Assembly (NCBI GenBank): GCA_029239755.1
Contig: JARBUI010000002.1
Span: 372,001 to 436,000 of the forward strand
DNA: 64,000 nt
Direction of reading: 5' to 3'
From: Clostridia bacterium
GTDB taxonomy: Bacteria; Bacillota; Clostridia; Lachnospirales; Cellulosilyticaceae
Under the pieces are notes generated by a model. It was given only the letters and a program-made list of their open reading frames with translations. It was not told where the DNA came from and did no database searches. This document shows positions 35,448 to 45,681 of this stretch, one piece after another. The position numbers and the translations under genes were made by a program. Positions within the stretch are counted from its first letter, which is position 1, and each line of letters opens with the position of its first letter.

Positions 35448-36614
35448 TTAAAGTGCTAATTTAAGAATTTCATACACATCGCTCGCTGTAAGCTTTTTAA
35501 AGTTTCCAACTGTTCCTCTTCCGAGAACCGACTTATCAGCCATTTCTTTAATTCTTTCTTCACCAATTCCAACATCAGACAGCCTAGTAGGCATACCCAA
35601 CCTTTTGTAGAAAGCCTCAAGTCTTCTTATAGCTTCTTCAATGATCATATCCTTATGATGAGCTGAAAAGTCTACATTCATCACTCTTTGAGCAAACTGC
35701 ACAAACTTATCTTTGTTTTCCTTATAAACATACTTCATCCAGGCTGGAAAAACAATGGCAAGCCCTGCCCCATGGGCAATATCATAGATACCGCTTATTT
35801 CATGTTCTATATCATGAGATGCCCAATCTCCGATTCTTCCTGTATTTAAAAGGTTGTTGTGTGCGATAGTCCCTGCCCACATAATTTCTGCACGTACATC
35901 ATAGTTATGAGGATCAATAAGTGCAAGTGGTGCATAGTTAAACATTGTTCTTAGGGTAGCCTCAATCATTTGATCTGTAAAATCAACATGAGTAACCTGC
36001 GTAAAATATCTTTCCATTAAATGTGCAATAATATCACATGCCCCACAGGCTGTTTGATAATCTGGAAGATAACAAGTAGTCTCAGGATTTAAAACTGCAA
36101 ACTTAGGAATCATGAGGGGCGTTCCGTAGTACCTTTTAAGTTCTCCTTCTTCTTTTGTTACAACAGAGCTATCAGAAGACTCTGAGCCTGCCGCCGGAAT
36201 AGTAAGAACAACTCCTAATGGAAGTGCTTCTTTAGCCTGCACGCCATTCACATAAAAATCCCATACATCTCCTTCATAAGGCACACCTACAGCTATTGCC
36301 TTGGCTGAATCGATTGTACTTCCTCCCCCAACAGCTAAAATAAAATCAACTTGATGGTCTCTGCATAACTTAATGCCTTCTTGAACAAGCGAAAGTTTTG
36401 GATTTGGCATAACCCCGCCTAATTCAACAATTTCTATTCCTTCAGCTTGGAGTGCACTTATAACCTTATCATAAACGCCTATTTTTTTTATAGTTCCCCC
36501 GCCATAATGAAGCAGCACCTTTTTTCCATATTTAGCTGCTTCCCTGCCAACTTCCTTTTCTGTATCACGTCCAAAAATAATCTTCGCAGGATTATAATAT
36601 TCGAAATTAAGCAT
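35448..36614 (-). CDS. Iron-containing alcohol dehydrogenase (BdhA/YugJ-like)
   Basis: The 388-residue protein is a group III alcohol dehydrogenase. The NAD(P)-binding part has GGGTIKKIG, then VGGGSTIDSAKAIA near residue 95. The metal ligands are in ACDIIAHLMERYF, TIAHNNLLNTG and DIAHGAGLAIVFPAWMKYV. This is the butanol or aldehyde dehydrogenase branch that reduces aldehydes in fermentation. The substrate range cannot be told apart by eye. The start at 36614 (MLNFEYYNP) is eight bases after AAGGAG, inside a slightly longer GTG frame. Single-gene unit with its own terminator. Confidence 0.87.
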   Translation of the reverse strand: MLNFEYYNPAKIIFGRDTEKEVGREAAKYGKKVLLHYGGGTIKKIGVYDKVISALQAEGIEIVELGGVMPNPKLSLVQEGIKLCRDHQVDFILAVGGGSTIDSAKAIAVGVPYEGDVWDFYVNGVQAKEALPLGVVLTIPAAGSESSDSSVVTKEEGELKRYYGTPLMIPKFAVLNPETTCYLPDYQTACGACDIIAHLMERYFTQVTHVDFTDQMIEATLRTMFNYAPLALIDPHNYDVRAEIMWAGTIAHNNLLNTGRIGDWASHDIEHEISGIYDIAHGAGLAIVFPAWMKYVYKENKDKFVQFAQRVMNVDFSAHHKDMIIEEAIRRLEAFYKRLGMPTRLSDVGIGEERIKEMADKSVLGRGTVGNFKKLTASDVYEILKLAL

Positions 36615-36756
36615 AAACACCTCTCCTTATTCTATTAAATTCTGTAAACACTTACATCTTCAAAAATATTATACACCAAAATAACCCATTTGTATGTATA
36701 GGTTTAACATGTATAGGATCTGTATTTGCAGTATTTGTATAAATTCAAAATTAAAA

Positions 36757-36783
36757 AAGATATCAGCTGAAAACTGATATCTT
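36757..36783 (-). terminator. Terminator of pheST
   Basis: Ten-base arms AAGATATCAG and CTGATATCTT enclose a seven-base loop; the minus-strand tail is TTTTAATTTTG. It begins seven bases after the pheT stop codon. Confidence 0.85.
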
Positions 36784-36789
36784 CTTATA

Positions 36790-39177
36790 CTAATCTCTTA
36801 ACTTGGCACCACAGTTCATTTCTAATCCATTAAGCACCTTTTTCATAACCTTTTGCACTTCTTCATCTGTAAGTGTTCTGTCTTCTGCTCTAAAGGTTAA
36901 CTTATAAGCAACTGACTTATATCCGTCTTCTATTTGTTTGCCTTGATAAACATCGAAGAGTTCTACTTTTTCAAGCAGCTTGCCGCTGCGTTCTTTGATT
37001 GTTTTTTCTATAGCTCCTACTAAAACCTCTTCCTTAACAAGCATAGCAATATCTCTGGCTGTAGATGGATATTTAGGCAGTGGCTTGAATGTAATATCTT
37101 GAGTGATACTATCTAACAAGACCTGAAGATCCAGCTCCGCCACATAGGTTTTTACTTCTAAATCATAATTTTTTGCTGTTTGTGGATGTATCTCTCCAAA
37201 GTACCCTGCATAGACCCCATTAATCGTAAGATTTGCACATCTGCCTGGATGCATAAACTCTAATTCACTATTTCTGGTTACTTCAGTCTTTGAAACATGA
37301 AGTTTTTTAAGCAGTGACTCGATAACTCCCTTAAGCGTAAAGAAATCAACTTTTCTGCCATACATGCCCATTGTAAGTTTCTTAACTTCCTTAGGAAGCT
37401 GACCATCTTCATCTTTTACATAAATCTTTCCAATTTCATAAAGAGCTGCATCTTCTACTCGTCTATTATAATTAGTTGATAAAGAACTTAATAAACCATT
37501 TAAAGTCGTTGTTCTCATAATACTAAAGTCTTCTCCAAGAGGATTAGTAATCTTTAAAGTATTTCTTAAAGGACTTGTTTCATCTAAGTTAAGTTTATCA
37601 AAAACCTTAGGACTTTCAAAAGTATAAGTTAACGCTCCATGAATACCAAACATACTCATGAAACTTCTTATATCGTCACATACAAGCTGCTCAAAATTCT
37701 TTCGGCCTATAGTAGGTTTACCTCTTTCTAAGGTTGGCATGATACGGTCATATCCATATAGTCTTGCTACCTCTTCTGCAAGGTCTGCCATCATGGTCAC
37801 ATCTGGCCTATAAGTTGGGATTGTTACCGTTTTAGCTTGTTGATTTACATCAAATTCTAAGGCTTTGAAATATCCAATCATTTCTTCTTCTGGCAAATCA
37901 GTTCCTAAAAACTTATTAATCCATTTAATATCATATGAAATAGTCAGTTTTTCTCTTTTAACCGGATATACATCAATGACGCCTTTAACAACCTCTCCTG
38001 CACCTACTTCACTAATCAGCTGAGCTGCTCTTTCGAGAGCTAATGTAATAGTATTAGGGTCAAGTCCTTTTGTATATTTAATAGAAGAATCACTTCTTAG
38101 TCCAAGCTTTTTGGAAGTTTGACGAATGCTATAACCATTGAAGTTTGCACATTCAAAAAGAATAGTAGTCGTTTCATCAGTTACTTTCGTATCCTCTCCT
38201 CCCATAACCCCTGCTACTGCAACTGGTTTTTCTTGATCTGCTATGACAAGCATAGAACTATCTAAAGTAATTTCATCTCCAAAAAGCGTTTTCATCTTTT
38301 CACCATCAGCTGCATTTCTTACTATAATACTATGGCCTGCTAGTTTATCATAGTCAAAAGCATGCATAGGCTGACCAAATTCCAGAAGCATATAATTCGT
38401 AATATCTACAATATTATTGATAGGTCTAAGCCCAGCTGAGATCAGTCTGTCTTTCAGCCACTTTGGTGAAGGCCCAACCTTTACATTTTTAATAATTCTT
38501 GCCGCATATCTTGGACAAAGTTTATCATTTTTAATTTCGACTGAGGCCATTCCCATAGCGTCACCATCTACTTCATTTACCTTGATCTCTGGGAAATGAA
38601 AAGGTTTGTTAAAGGTTGCTGCTGCTTCTCGTGCAATACCAAGAATACTAAAGCAATCTGGTCTATTAGATGTGATTTCATATTCAACCACCACTTCTCC
38701 AAGACCAAAATAGGGTTTAACATCACTTCCAAGAGTAATAGGTCTGTTAAAAACGTATACACCGTTATGAGGTGCATCTTCAATATCTTTTTCATCAAAG
38801 CCAAGTTCCTCTACTGAACAGAACATGCCTTCTGAAACTTCTCCTCTTAACTTACCAGACTTGATAACAAGTCCTTTTGCTAAAGTAGCTCCGTCAAGTG
38901 CAACGGGAACAACATCACCTAATTGTACATTTGTTGCTGCAGTTACTATCTGGAGGGGTTTCTCTCCGCCTATTTCTACTTGCATGATACGAAGTTTATC
39001 AGCATTTGGATGGCTGCTTACTTCTATAATTTTACCTGCTACAACACGCGTTATTTCTTTTCCGCTCTCTTCTATCTTTTCTACTTTCGAACCAGACATT
39101 GTCATCCTGTCTTCAAAGGTTTTAATATCCACATCTATATCTACATACTGTTTAAGCCATGACATAGGTACATTCAT
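36790..39177 (-). CDS. pheT: Phenylalanyl-tRNA synthetase beta subunit
   Basis: The 795-residue protein has the PheT domain order: N-terminal MNVPMSWLKQYVDIDV, an EMAP-like tRNA-binding domain at about 40-150 (VVAGKIIEVSSHPNADKLRIMQV), the B3/B4 editing domain with HAFDYDKL and GVMGGEDTKVTDETT, the B5 domain, the catalytic-like core (FSIMRTTTLNGLLSSLSTNYNR) and the C-terminal anticodon-binding FDX-ACB domain (LPKYPSTARDIAMLV). It forms the alpha2-beta2 enzyme with PheS, encoded 25 bases upstream. Length matches the family. Expression should be set by the T-box leader upstream of pheS. Confidence 0.94.
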   Translation of the reverse strand: MNVPMSWLKQYVDIDVDIKTFEDRMTMSGSKVEKIEESGKEITRVVAGKIIEVSSHPNADKLRIMQVEIGGEKPLQIVTAATNVQLGDVVPVALDGATLAKGLVIKSGKLRGEVSEGMFCSVEELGFDEKDIEDAPHNGVYVFNRPITLGSDVKPYFGLGEVVVEYEITSNRPDCFSILGIAREAAATFNKPFHFPEIKVNEVDGDAMGMASVEIKNDKLCPRYAARIIKNVKVGPSPKWLKDRLISAGLRPINNIVDITNYMLLEFGQPMHAFDYDKLAGHSIIVRNAADGEKMKTLFGDEITLDSSMLVIADQEKPVAVAGVMGGEDTKVTDETTTILFECANFNGYSIRQTSKKLGLRSDSSIKYTKGLDPNTITLALERAAQLISEVGAGEVVKGVIDVYPVKREKLTISYDIKWINKFLGTDLPEEEMIGYFKALEFDVNQQAKTVTIPTYRPDVTMMADLAEEVARLYGYDRIMPTLERGKPTIGRKNFEQLVCDDIRSFMSMFGIHGALTYTFESPKVFDKLNLDETSPLRNTLKITNPLGEDFSIMRTTTLNGLLSSLSTNYNRRVEDAALYEIGKIYVKDEDGQLPKEVKKLTMGMYGRKVDFFTLKGVIESLLKKLHVSKTEVTRNSELEFMHPGRCANLTINGVYAGYFGEIHPQTAKNYDLEVKTYVAELDLQVLLDSITQDITFKPLPKYPSTARDIAMLVKEEVLVGAIEKTIKERSGKLLEKVELFDVYQGKQIEDGYKSVAYKLTFRAEDRTLTDEEVQKVMKKVLNGLEMNCGAKLRD

Positions 39178-39202
39178 CTTATTTTCTCCTTTCTACATTA
39201 AC

Positions 39203-40222
39203 CTAAAATTGTGATAAGAAACGTATATCATTTTCATAGAATAATCTTAGGTCATTAATATTGTATTTAAGCATTGTAAGACGTTCAAGTCCCATACCAA
39301 ATGCAAATCCAGAATATACATTTGGATCAATGCCCGCCATTTCAAGAACTTTTGGATGTACCATGCCGCAGCCTAAAACTTCGATCCAGCCTGTTCCCTT
39401 ACAAACATTACATCCGCTGCCCCCGCACATAACACAGCTTACATCTGCTTCTGCACTTGGTTCTGTAAATGGAAAATAATGAGGTCTGAACTTCACTTCT
39501 ACTTTATCTCCAAATAAGGCTTTAGCAAACTCAGCGAGTACGCCTTTAAGATCTCCAAACGTAATATTTTTATCTATCACTAAACCTTCTATTTGATGAA
39601 ACACTGGTGAATGGGTAGCGTCCACTTCATCTGACCTATACACTCTGCCTGGTGCAATCATACGTATAGGAAGCTCCTGAGTTTCCATAGTATGCACTTG
39701 AACGGGCGATGTCGCTGTTCTAAGGACAATATCATTTGTAATATAGAAAGTATCTTGTTCATCACGGGCTGGATGATCCTCTCCTAAATTAAGTGCATCA
39801 AAGTTATAATAGGCAGTTTCTACTTCACGTCCATCTATAATCTCATATCCCATTCCTAAGAAGATCCTTTGAATCTCTTCTAAAGTTTGTTCTAATGGAT
39901 GCATGTGTCCATAACTTAATCCTTTGCCTGGCATTGTAATATCGATTGTTTCTTCCTGAAGTTTTTGATTTTGTTCTGAAGACTCTAGTAATCCTTTTTT
40001 AAGAACAAGGCGCTTTTCAATGTCTTCTCTTACGATGTTAGCAAGCTGCCCAACGATTGGCCTTTCCTCTGCACTTAAGTCTTTCATATTTCGAAGAACC
40101 AAAGTTAATTCGCCCTTTTTACCTAAATACTGTACTCTTAGTTCTTCAAGCTGACTAAGTGTATCTGCCTTTTCTATACTGCCGATGGCACTTAATTTAA
40201 TCTGTTCTAATTGTTCTTTCAT
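39203..40222 (-). CDS. pheS: Phenylalanyl-tRNA synthetase alpha subunit
   Basis: The 339-residue protein starts with a coiled-coil tRNA-binding arm (residues 1-85) followed by the class II core: motif 2 [24 protein letters not shown] near 200, the [14 protein letters not shown] segment and motif 3 [13 protein letters not shown] near 310. A Cys cluster [17 protein letters not shown] is present near 255, as in many Firmicutes. It forms the active site for charging tRNA-Phe. A T-box leader precedes it, and pheT follows. Confidence 0.94.
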   Translation of the reverse strand: MKEQLEQIKLSAIGSIEKADTLSQLEELRVQYLGKKGELTLVLRNMKDLSAEERPIVGQLANIVREDIEKRLVLKKGLLESSEQNQKLQEETIDITMPGKGLSYGHMHPLEQTLEEIQRIFLGMGYEIIDGREVETAYYNFDALNLGEDHPARDEQDTFYITNDIVLRTATSPVQVHTMETQELPIRMIAPGRVYRSDEVDATHSPVFHQIEGLVIDKNITFGDLKGVLAEFAKALFGDKVEVKFRPHYFPFTEPSAEADVSCVMCGGSGCNVCKGTGWIEVLGCGMVHPKVLEMAGIDPNVYSGFAFGMGLERLTMLKYNINDLRLFYENDIRFLSQF

Positions 40223-40255
40223 AAAAAACTCCTTTCTGATTACACAAATAAAAAA

Positions 40256-40528
40256 GCTCCGCCCCTAATAAAAGGGACGAAGCAAACTCCGCGATACCAC
40301 CCTGATTTTTATACATATATAGATCTATATACATATATAAACACTCATTAAGCTTTAACGTAGCCACCGTTACTTCCTACTGTTTTGTTCAGAAGCAAAG
40401 CTTAGATGTGAATTTCAAAAAACTACAGGGCCTAAGGTACTTACAGCCGATGATACCTTTTCTCTTTATGGATATAGTTTTCTTACTGTGCATCTTCATT
40501 GCCTTTATTATATTCAAATTCTAACCTA
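40256..40528 (-). promoter_or_regulatory. T-box leader of pheST
   Basis: On the minus strand, AGGGTGGTATCGCGGAGT (40286-40303) is the T-box antiterminator with the UGGN bulge. A terminator stem GCTTCGTCCC/GGGGCGGAGC (40274-40283 with 40256-40265) is followed by TTTTTTATTTG. About 220 nt of leader upstream can form Stem I; a TTC triplet near 40410-40412 is a possible Phe specifier, but I could not fold the stem fully. Uncharged tRNA-Phe should favour read-through into pheS. Confidence 0.88.
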
Positions 40529-40529
40529 T

Positions 40530-40557
40530 ATTTTACTATACATTAATCCTTTGTCAA
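40530..40557 (-). promoter_or_regulatory. Promoter of the pheST T-box leader
   Basis: TTGACA at 40552-40557 and TAAAAT at 40530-40535 are spaced by 16 bases on the minus strand. The start site would be near 40523, at the beginning of the T-box leader. Confidence 0.6.
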
Positions 40558-40573
40558 GACAAAGATCAAATTT

Positions 40574-41833
40574 TTAACTACGCCCGTTAATTTTTGAAAC
40601 ATTCTGCATTCCTTCTTTGACATCATAGCCCGTTGGTTCTTGGAAAGCACGAAGTTCAAATTGCGGAAGAACTGCGAACAAATGATCAAAAATATCTGAC
40701 TGAATCGTTTCATACTGAGTCCATTCTGTATCATTTGTAAAGGCATAAATTTCAATTGGCAGACCGCGTCCATCCTGAGCAAGCTGACGCACCATATATG
40801 CCATTTCTTTATGAATACCTGGGTGATGATGCAGATAGTTCTGTACATAAATACGAAATACGCCTATATTGGTAAGCTTTCTTCCATTAATCATCTGAGT
40901 AGTGTCTATGCCCCTACTTCTGTTATATGTTTCAATTTCTTCACTCTTGTTTTCAATATATGCTTTAAGAAAATCTGTCTTTTTAAAATATTCCAGCATT
41001 GTATCTGAACAAAAAACAATACTGCTTACATCAATAGTAATGGACCTTTTTATTCTTCTGCCTCCTGATAGCACCATACCACGCCAATTTTTAAAAGAAT
41101 CAGAAGTGAGTGCATATGCCGGGATCGTTGTAATAGTCATATCGAAATTCTCCACCTTAATAGTATTGAGAGATAAATCAATAACAACTCCATCTGCTGA
41201 GTATTTTGGCATCTCAATCCAGTCGCCAATTCTTACCATATCATTGGCTGTTAGCTGTACGCCTGCAATAAACCCCAATATTGAATCCTTAAACACAAGT
41301 GTAATAACTGCTGTAAGTGCCCCAATTCCTCCTATAAGAATAGTTGGATCTTTTCCTATAAGTACTGAAATAATAACAATGCCTCCAATAATAAATATAA
41401 CGATCTTGACCACTTGCAGAAACCCTTTAATAGGCTTGCTTTTTGAAATCTCAAAAGTTCTATAGATTGTATCAGCAGCATTTAATAGTGCGTCAAAAAT
41501 AAGCAGCATCACACAAATAATATACACAGTCGTTCCAATCTCAATCCATCCCTTATAAACGGATAAGACTTCTCCAAAAAAACGAATAATAAGAGGGGGT
41601 ATCAAATAAAAAATACGCTGAAATACTTTATGCTCAAGCATCATATTATCCCATGTATATTTGCTTTTTTTAACTAAATGAGCTGCTATTTTTAGACCAG
41701 CTTTATTGACAACTACAGTAGCCACAACCCCTAGCAAAATAATGAATAGAAAAATTAATCCCTTTGCAATGGAATTAGCCATATCATCCTCTAGACCTAT
41801 ATTCTCTAGCAAACTCAGTATCTCTGCTGTCAT
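40574..41833 (-). CDS. MscS-family mechanosensitive channel (YbdG-like)
   Basis: The 419-residue protein has about five hydrophobic segments in its first 170 residues, then the MscS pore and beta domain (ILGFIAGVQLTANDMVRIGDWIEMPKYSADGVVIDLSLNTIKVENFD). That block, followed by the YALTSDSFKNWRGM insert, is close to the E. coli YbdG branch. Such channels release solutes on hypo-osmotic shock. GGAGGGATAAG precedes the ATG. It is transcribed toward the pheST promoter. Confidence 0.84.
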   Translation of the reverse strand: MTAEILSLLENIGLEDDMANSIAKGLIFLFIILLGVVATVVVNKAGLKIAAHLVKKSKYTWDNMMLEHKVFQRIFYLIPPLIIRFFGEVLSVYKGWIEIGTTVYIICVMLLIFDALLNAADTIYRTFEISKSKPIKGFLQVVKIVIFIIGGIVIISVLIGKDPTILIGGIGALTAVITLVFKDSILGFIAGVQLTANDMVRIGDWIEMPKYSADGVVIDLSLNTIKVENFDMTITTIPAYALTSDSFKNWRGMVLSGGRRIKRSITIDVSSIVFCSDTMLEYFKKTDFLKAYIENKSEEIETYNRSRGIDTTQMINGRKLTNIGVFRIYVQNYLHHHPGIHKEMAYMVRQLAQDGRGLPIEIYAFTNDTEWTQYETIQSDIFDHLFAVLPQFELRAFQEPTGYDVKEGMQNVSKINGRS

Positions 41834-41974
41834 CTTATCCCTCCAACTTTATATGTTACATTTCCGTTTTCCATGTAAATACTTCGTTTTACAAGTAAAT
41901 ACTTCCTTTATTATTATGCTGCCATTTGGCTCATAATATAGATTAGCACAATGCATTAAATTGAAAATAGCTTA

Positions 41975-42003
41975 TTGACCGCTTTTCATTCTCTTGCTAT
42001 GAT
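41975..42003 (+). promoter_or_regulatory. Promoter of the PPi-type phosphofructokinase gene
   Basis: TTGACC and TATGAT are separated by exactly 17 bases, about 45 bases before the ATG. A direct repeat containing GTAAATACTTC occurs twice, 20 bases apart, a little upstream near 41874-41904. Confidence 0.7.
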
Positions 42004-42047
42004 AGTTGTGCTAATGCTAAAACACTAGAAAGGAGTTTCTTAATCTC

Positions 42048-43301
42048 ATGAAAATAAAAAATAATTGTATCATTGGTCAATCCGGCGGGCCTACAACTGC
42101 AATTAACGCTACGTTAAGTGGTATTATCGAGGAAATTATAAGTTCAGACCTTTATCATACAGTATATGGTATGGTAAATGGGATTGAAGGACTTTTGCAA
42201 GGTAAATACCTTGATCTATCTTCTCTTTTCGATACAAAAGAAAAGCGAAGTAAGCTTACAACGACTCCTTCTATGTTTCTCGGATCGTGTCGGTTCAAAT
42301 TGCCTACTTGTGAGGATTCAGAAAGCATCTATACTTCCCTATTTGACTTTTTTGAAGAAAATCAAATAACAACTGTTTTTTATATAGGCGGAAATGATTC
42401 TATGGATACAGTTCTTAAATTATCTGCCTATGCTAAAAACAATAATAAAGCTGTAAATGTGATAGGCATTCCAAAGACCATAGATAATGATTTGCCTGTC
42501 ACTGACCATACTCCTGGATTTGGCAGCGCTGCTAAGTTTATTGCTACATCACTGTTAGAAGTGGCTCATGATGCTTACATTTATAACGTCCCATCGGTAA
42601 CTATTGTAGAAATAATGGGGAGAAATGCTGGCTGGCTTACAGCTGCATCGGCTCTAGCTAGGACAAGTTATAGTCCTGCCCCCGATTTAATTTACCTTCC
42701 AGAAGTGCCTTTTGAGATTCCTCATTTTATAGAAGATGTTAAACGACTTAGAAAAATACGAAAAAATATTATCATAGCTGTTTCGGAAGGCATAAAAGAT
42801 GCTGATGGCAACTATATTTCTTCATGCAGCCATGATGTAGACGCCTTTGGTCATAAGCAGCTTTGCGGCGTAGGCAAAACTTTAGAAAACCTATTAAAGT
42901 CTGCACTTCATTGCAAGGTGCGCTCCATTGAATTAAATGTTATTCAAAGAGCAGCTTCTCATTTATCTTCTTTAACAGATTTAAATGAAGCAGTATTGAT
43001 CGGAAAGGAAGCTGCCAAGCTAGGTGCCTCAGGAGAAACAGCTAAAATGATGTGTTATGAAAGGATAAGTGATTCTCCTTACACTATTCAAATCATTCAA
43101 GCTGATGTTGCACAAATAGCTAATCATGAAAAGAAAGTGCCTCTTCACTGGATTTCAGAGGATCATAACGATATTACACCAGAATTCATGACCTATTTAA
43201 GGCCACTCATACAAGGTGAACCTCGAATTGTTTATGAAAATGGTATACCTGCATATTGCGATATCACTCACCTTCATCAAAAGAACTACTTTCATTTATA
43301 A
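42048..43301 (+). CDS. pfp: Pyrophosphate-type 6-phosphofructokinase
   Basis: The 417-residue protein is a PFK homologue with the residues that mark PPi use: YIGGNDSMDT (Asp at the position where ATP enzymes have Gly) and GIPKTIDNDLPVTDHTPGFGSA (Lys before TIDND). EIMGRNAGWLTAA follows near residue 190. It would interconvert fructose 6-phosphate and fructose 1,6-bisphosphate using pyrophosphate, reversibly and without ATP cost, as known in cellulolytic clostridia. AAAGGAG precedes the ATG. Phosphoryl-donor choice is inferred from these residues only. The genome segment also encodes an ATP-type PfkA. Confidence 0.87.
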   Translation: MKIKNNCIIGQSGGPTTAINATLSGIIEEIISSDLYHTVYGMVNGIEGLLQGKYLDLSSLFDTKEKRSKLTTTPSMFLGSCRFKLPTCEDSESIYTSLFDFFEENQITTVFYIGGNDSMDTVLKLSAYAKNNNKAVNVIGIPKTIDNDLPVTDHTPGFGSAAKFIATSLLEVAHDAYIYNVPSVTIVEIMGRNAGWLTAASALARTSYSPAPDLIYLPEVPFEIPHFIEDVKRLRKIRKNIIIAVSEGIKDADGNYISSCSHDVDAFGHKQLCGVGKTLENLLKSALHCKVRSIELNVIQRAASHLSSLTDLNEAVLIGKEAAKLGASGETAKMMCYERISDSPYTIQIIQADVAQIANHEKKVPLHWISEDHNDITPEFMTYLRPLIQGEPRIVYENGIPAYCDITHLHQKNYFHL

Positions 43302-43320
43302 TATCCAAATATCATTTTAA

Positions 43321-43366
43321 AACTCCTCCTTTTTTGAACTTTTCAACATAGGAAGAGTTTTTTATT
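43321..43366 (+). terminator. Terminator of the PPi-type phosphofructokinase gene
   Basis: AACTCCTCC and GGAAGAGTT pair around a 21-base loop, followed by TTTTTATTTTT. Confidence 0.65.
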
Positions 43367-43431
43367 TTTATACATCAAAAGAACATTCTAAAATAACCCT
43401 ATTTATAGTAGAACTAGCATAGACTAATTAA

Positions 43432-43461
43432 TTGACATCTTTAAAATGCTCGGTGTACAAT
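43432..43461 (+). promoter_or_regulatory. Promoter of the aroF-tyrA-aroA operon
   Basis: TTGACA and TACAAT are separated by 18 bases. The start site would fall near 43468, leaving a leader of about 88 nt before aroF in which I see no riboswitch or leader peptide. Confidence 0.65.
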
Positions 43462-43555
43462 GAATAAGAAAAATACTATATTGCATATTTATAATATCTC
43501 TATTTAAAATAAAAATTTGCATCTTATAAATATCAAGTCATAAGGAGGATTCAAA

Positions 43556-44572
43556 ATGATTATTGTAATGAGGCATGCTGCTACAAAAGATGATATTCAG
43601 CAAGTAACAAGCGAAGTAACAAAAGCTGGGCTTATGGTTAATGTGTCTGAAGGGGCTGAAGTTACTATTATTGGTGTAGTTGGTGATAAAACAAAGCTTA
43701 ATAGTGATAAAATAGGTTCATTGTCCTGTGTTGATAAAATAGTTGCCGTAACCGAATCTTACAAGCTTGCTAATAAAAAATTCCATCCTGAACCATCTGT
43801 TGTTCAAATGCATAACTGCAGTATTGGTGGGAAGGATCTAATCGTTATGGCGGGTCCTTGTGCTATTGAAAGTAAAGAACAGCTTTTTGAATCTGCAGAT
43901 GCTGTTAAAAATGGAGGAGCCATGATTCTCCGCGGCGGTGCTTATAAACCTCGTACTTCTCCTTATTCCTTTCAAGGCCTTGAAGAAGAAGGTCTTAAGT
44001 ACATGCAGGAAGCCCGTGCTAAAACCGGTCTTTCTATTGTATGCGAAGTAACGAGTATTCAAGCTGTAAATACCGCTGCCAGTTATGTTGATATGCTTCA
44101 AATAGGCGCAAGAAATATGCAAAATTTTGAACTTTTGAAAGCTGCCGGTAAAACTACTGTTCCAGTTCTTTTAAAACGTGGTCTTTGTGCAACTATTGAG
44201 GAGTGGTTAAATGCTGCTGAGTATATCATGAGTGAAGGAAACCAAAATGTTATCCTTTGCGAACGTGGTATACGTACTTTTGAGACTTCTACCCGTAACA
44301 CCTTAGATATCAGTGCTATACCAGTAATCAAATCTAAGAGCCATCTGCCTATTATCGTTGACCCTAGTCACGCATCCGGCAAAAAAGCCTATATCGCAAG
44401 CCTATCAAAAGCAGCTATCGCTGCCGGTGCTGATGGTCTTATGATAGAAGTTCATCCTAATCCTAAAATGGCTCTTTCTGATGGACCACAGTCCCTTAAT
44501 CCCCAAGAGTTTAAAGAACTTATGGATGAACTTAGATTAATAGCCGCTGCATGTAACAGAAACCTGTCATGA
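43556..44572 (+). CDS. aroF: 3-deoxy-7-phosphoheptulonate synthase, type I-beta
   Basis: The 338-residue protein has an N-terminal ferredoxin-like regulatory domain of about 75 residues (MIIVMRHAATKDDIQQVTSEV) and a DAHP synthase barrel: VMAGPCAIES near 98, GGAYKPRTSPYSFQG near 128, QIGARNMQNFELL, PVLLKRG, and IVDPSHASGKK near 275 with GLMIEVHPNP. It condenses PEP and erythrose 4-phosphate, the first shikimate step. The N-terminal domain usually brings feedback inhibition. AAGGAGG precedes the ATG, and the stop overlaps the tyrA start by four bases. Confidence 0.93.
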   Translation: MIIVMRHAATKDDIQQVTSEVTKAGLMVNVSEGAEVTIIGVVGDKTKLNSDKIGSLSCVDKIVAVTESYKLANKKFHPEPSVVQMHNCSIGGKDLIVMAGPCAIESKEQLFESADAVKNGGAMILRGGAYKPRTSPYSFQGLEEEGLKYMQEARAKTGLSIVCEVTSIQAVNTAASYVDMLQIGARNMQNFELLKAAGKTTVPVLLKRGLCATIEEWLNAAEYIMSEGNQNVILCERGIRTFETSTRNTLDISAIPVIKSKSHLPIIVDPSHASGKKAYIASLSKAAIAAGADGLMIEVHPNPKMALSDGPQSLNPQEFKELMDELRLIAAACNRNLS

Positions 44573-45669
44573 ATATAGGAATCATTGGTTTTGGTTTAAT
44601 AGGGGGATCACTTGCTAAGGCCATAAAAAAAGTTCATGCTCAAAATAGTTATATTATTGGATACGATACACAAGCGTCCTATACAAAAGCAGCTTATGAC
44701 GAAGGTATTATAGACAGTATTGCAGTTAATACAGAATCTTCTTTTTCCAGCTGTGCAGTTATCTTTATATGCACGCCTGTTTCTCGTACACCTATCATCA
44801 TTGAAAAGTTATTACCTCATGTTGCAAATGACTGTATCCTTACAGATGTAGGCAGCACAAAATACAATCTTGTATGTCAAATTGATCAAATGATTAAGGA
44901 CATGAATAAACGCGTTTATTATGTAGGCGGACATCCTATGGCTGGTTCTGAAAAGTCTGGATATACTGCATCAACTCCTTACTTATTTGAAAACGCCTAC
45001 TATATGCTGACTCCTATGGGAGATACTCCGGAATTCATCTTGTTTATTCTTCAAAAAATGATTGAGCGCATCGGAGCTATTCCACTTGTTCTATCTGCCT
45101 CATACCATGACTTTGCAACCGCGAATATTAGTCATCTTCCTCATATAATCGCGAGCAGTTTGGTGCATCTGGTAAAAGATAATGACGGAGATAATCAACA
45201 TCTTCATGCCCTTGCAGCTGGAGGGTTTAAAGATATTACAAGAATAGCCTCCTCTAATCCTGATGTATGGACAAGTATTTGTTTATCTAATAAGCATCAG
45301 ATACAAAAAGTATTTAATAAATATATCTCTATCCTTACTAAATTCTCTGAAATACTCGAACAAGATGACGAACCAAGTTTATACAGTTTTTTTGACACCG
45401 CAAGAATTTACCGTGATACCTTCAGTGAAGGCGCTTCTAATGATGTTTCTAAAGGATATGCCCTTCACATAGACGCCAAAGATGAACCTGGCATTATCGC
45501 TTCTATTGCTACTCTTCTTAGTTCTAATGGTCTTAATATAAAAAATATTAGTGTTATGAATGACAGAGAGTTTGAATCAGGCGTGATTAAAATTATATTT
45601 GAAAGCAAATCTGCTATGCTGAATGCTACTCAAATTCTTTCAAGACATAAGTATACTATCTATTATTAA
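44569..45669 (+). CDS. tyrA: Prephenate dehydrogenase with ACT domain
   Basis: The 366-residue protein starts with an NAD-binding fold (IGIIGFGLIGGSLAKAIKK) and has the TyrA core (ILTDVGSTKYNLV, then YVGGHPMAGSEKSGYTAS near 120-135, which holds the catalytic His). A helical dimerisation domain (LPHIIASSLVHLV) follows. The C-terminal ACT domain begins about residue 295 (LHIDAKDEPGIIASIATLL) and should mediate tyrosine inhibition. It converts prephenate to hydroxyphenylpyruvate. The ATG overlaps the aroF stop by four bases, and aroA starts 12 bases after it. Confidence 0.92.
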   Translation: MNIGIIGFGLIGGSLAKAIKKVHAQNSYIIGYDTQASYTKAAYDEGIIDSIAVNTESSFSSCAVIFICTPVSRTPIIIEKLLPHVANDCILTDVGSTKYNLVCQIDQMIKDMNKRVYYVGGHPMAGSEKSGYTASTPYLFENAYYMLTPMGDTPEFILFILQKMIERIGAIPLVLSASYHDFATANISHLPHIIASSLVHLVKDNDGDNQHLHALAAGGFKDITRIASSNPDVWTSICLSNKHQIQKVFNKYISILTKFSEILEQDDEPSLYSFFDTARIYRDTFSEGASNDVSKGYALHIDAKDEPGIIASIATLLSSNGLNIKNISVMNDREFESGVIKIIFESKSAMLNATQILSRHKYTIYY

Positions 45670-45681
45670 AAGGAGTATTTT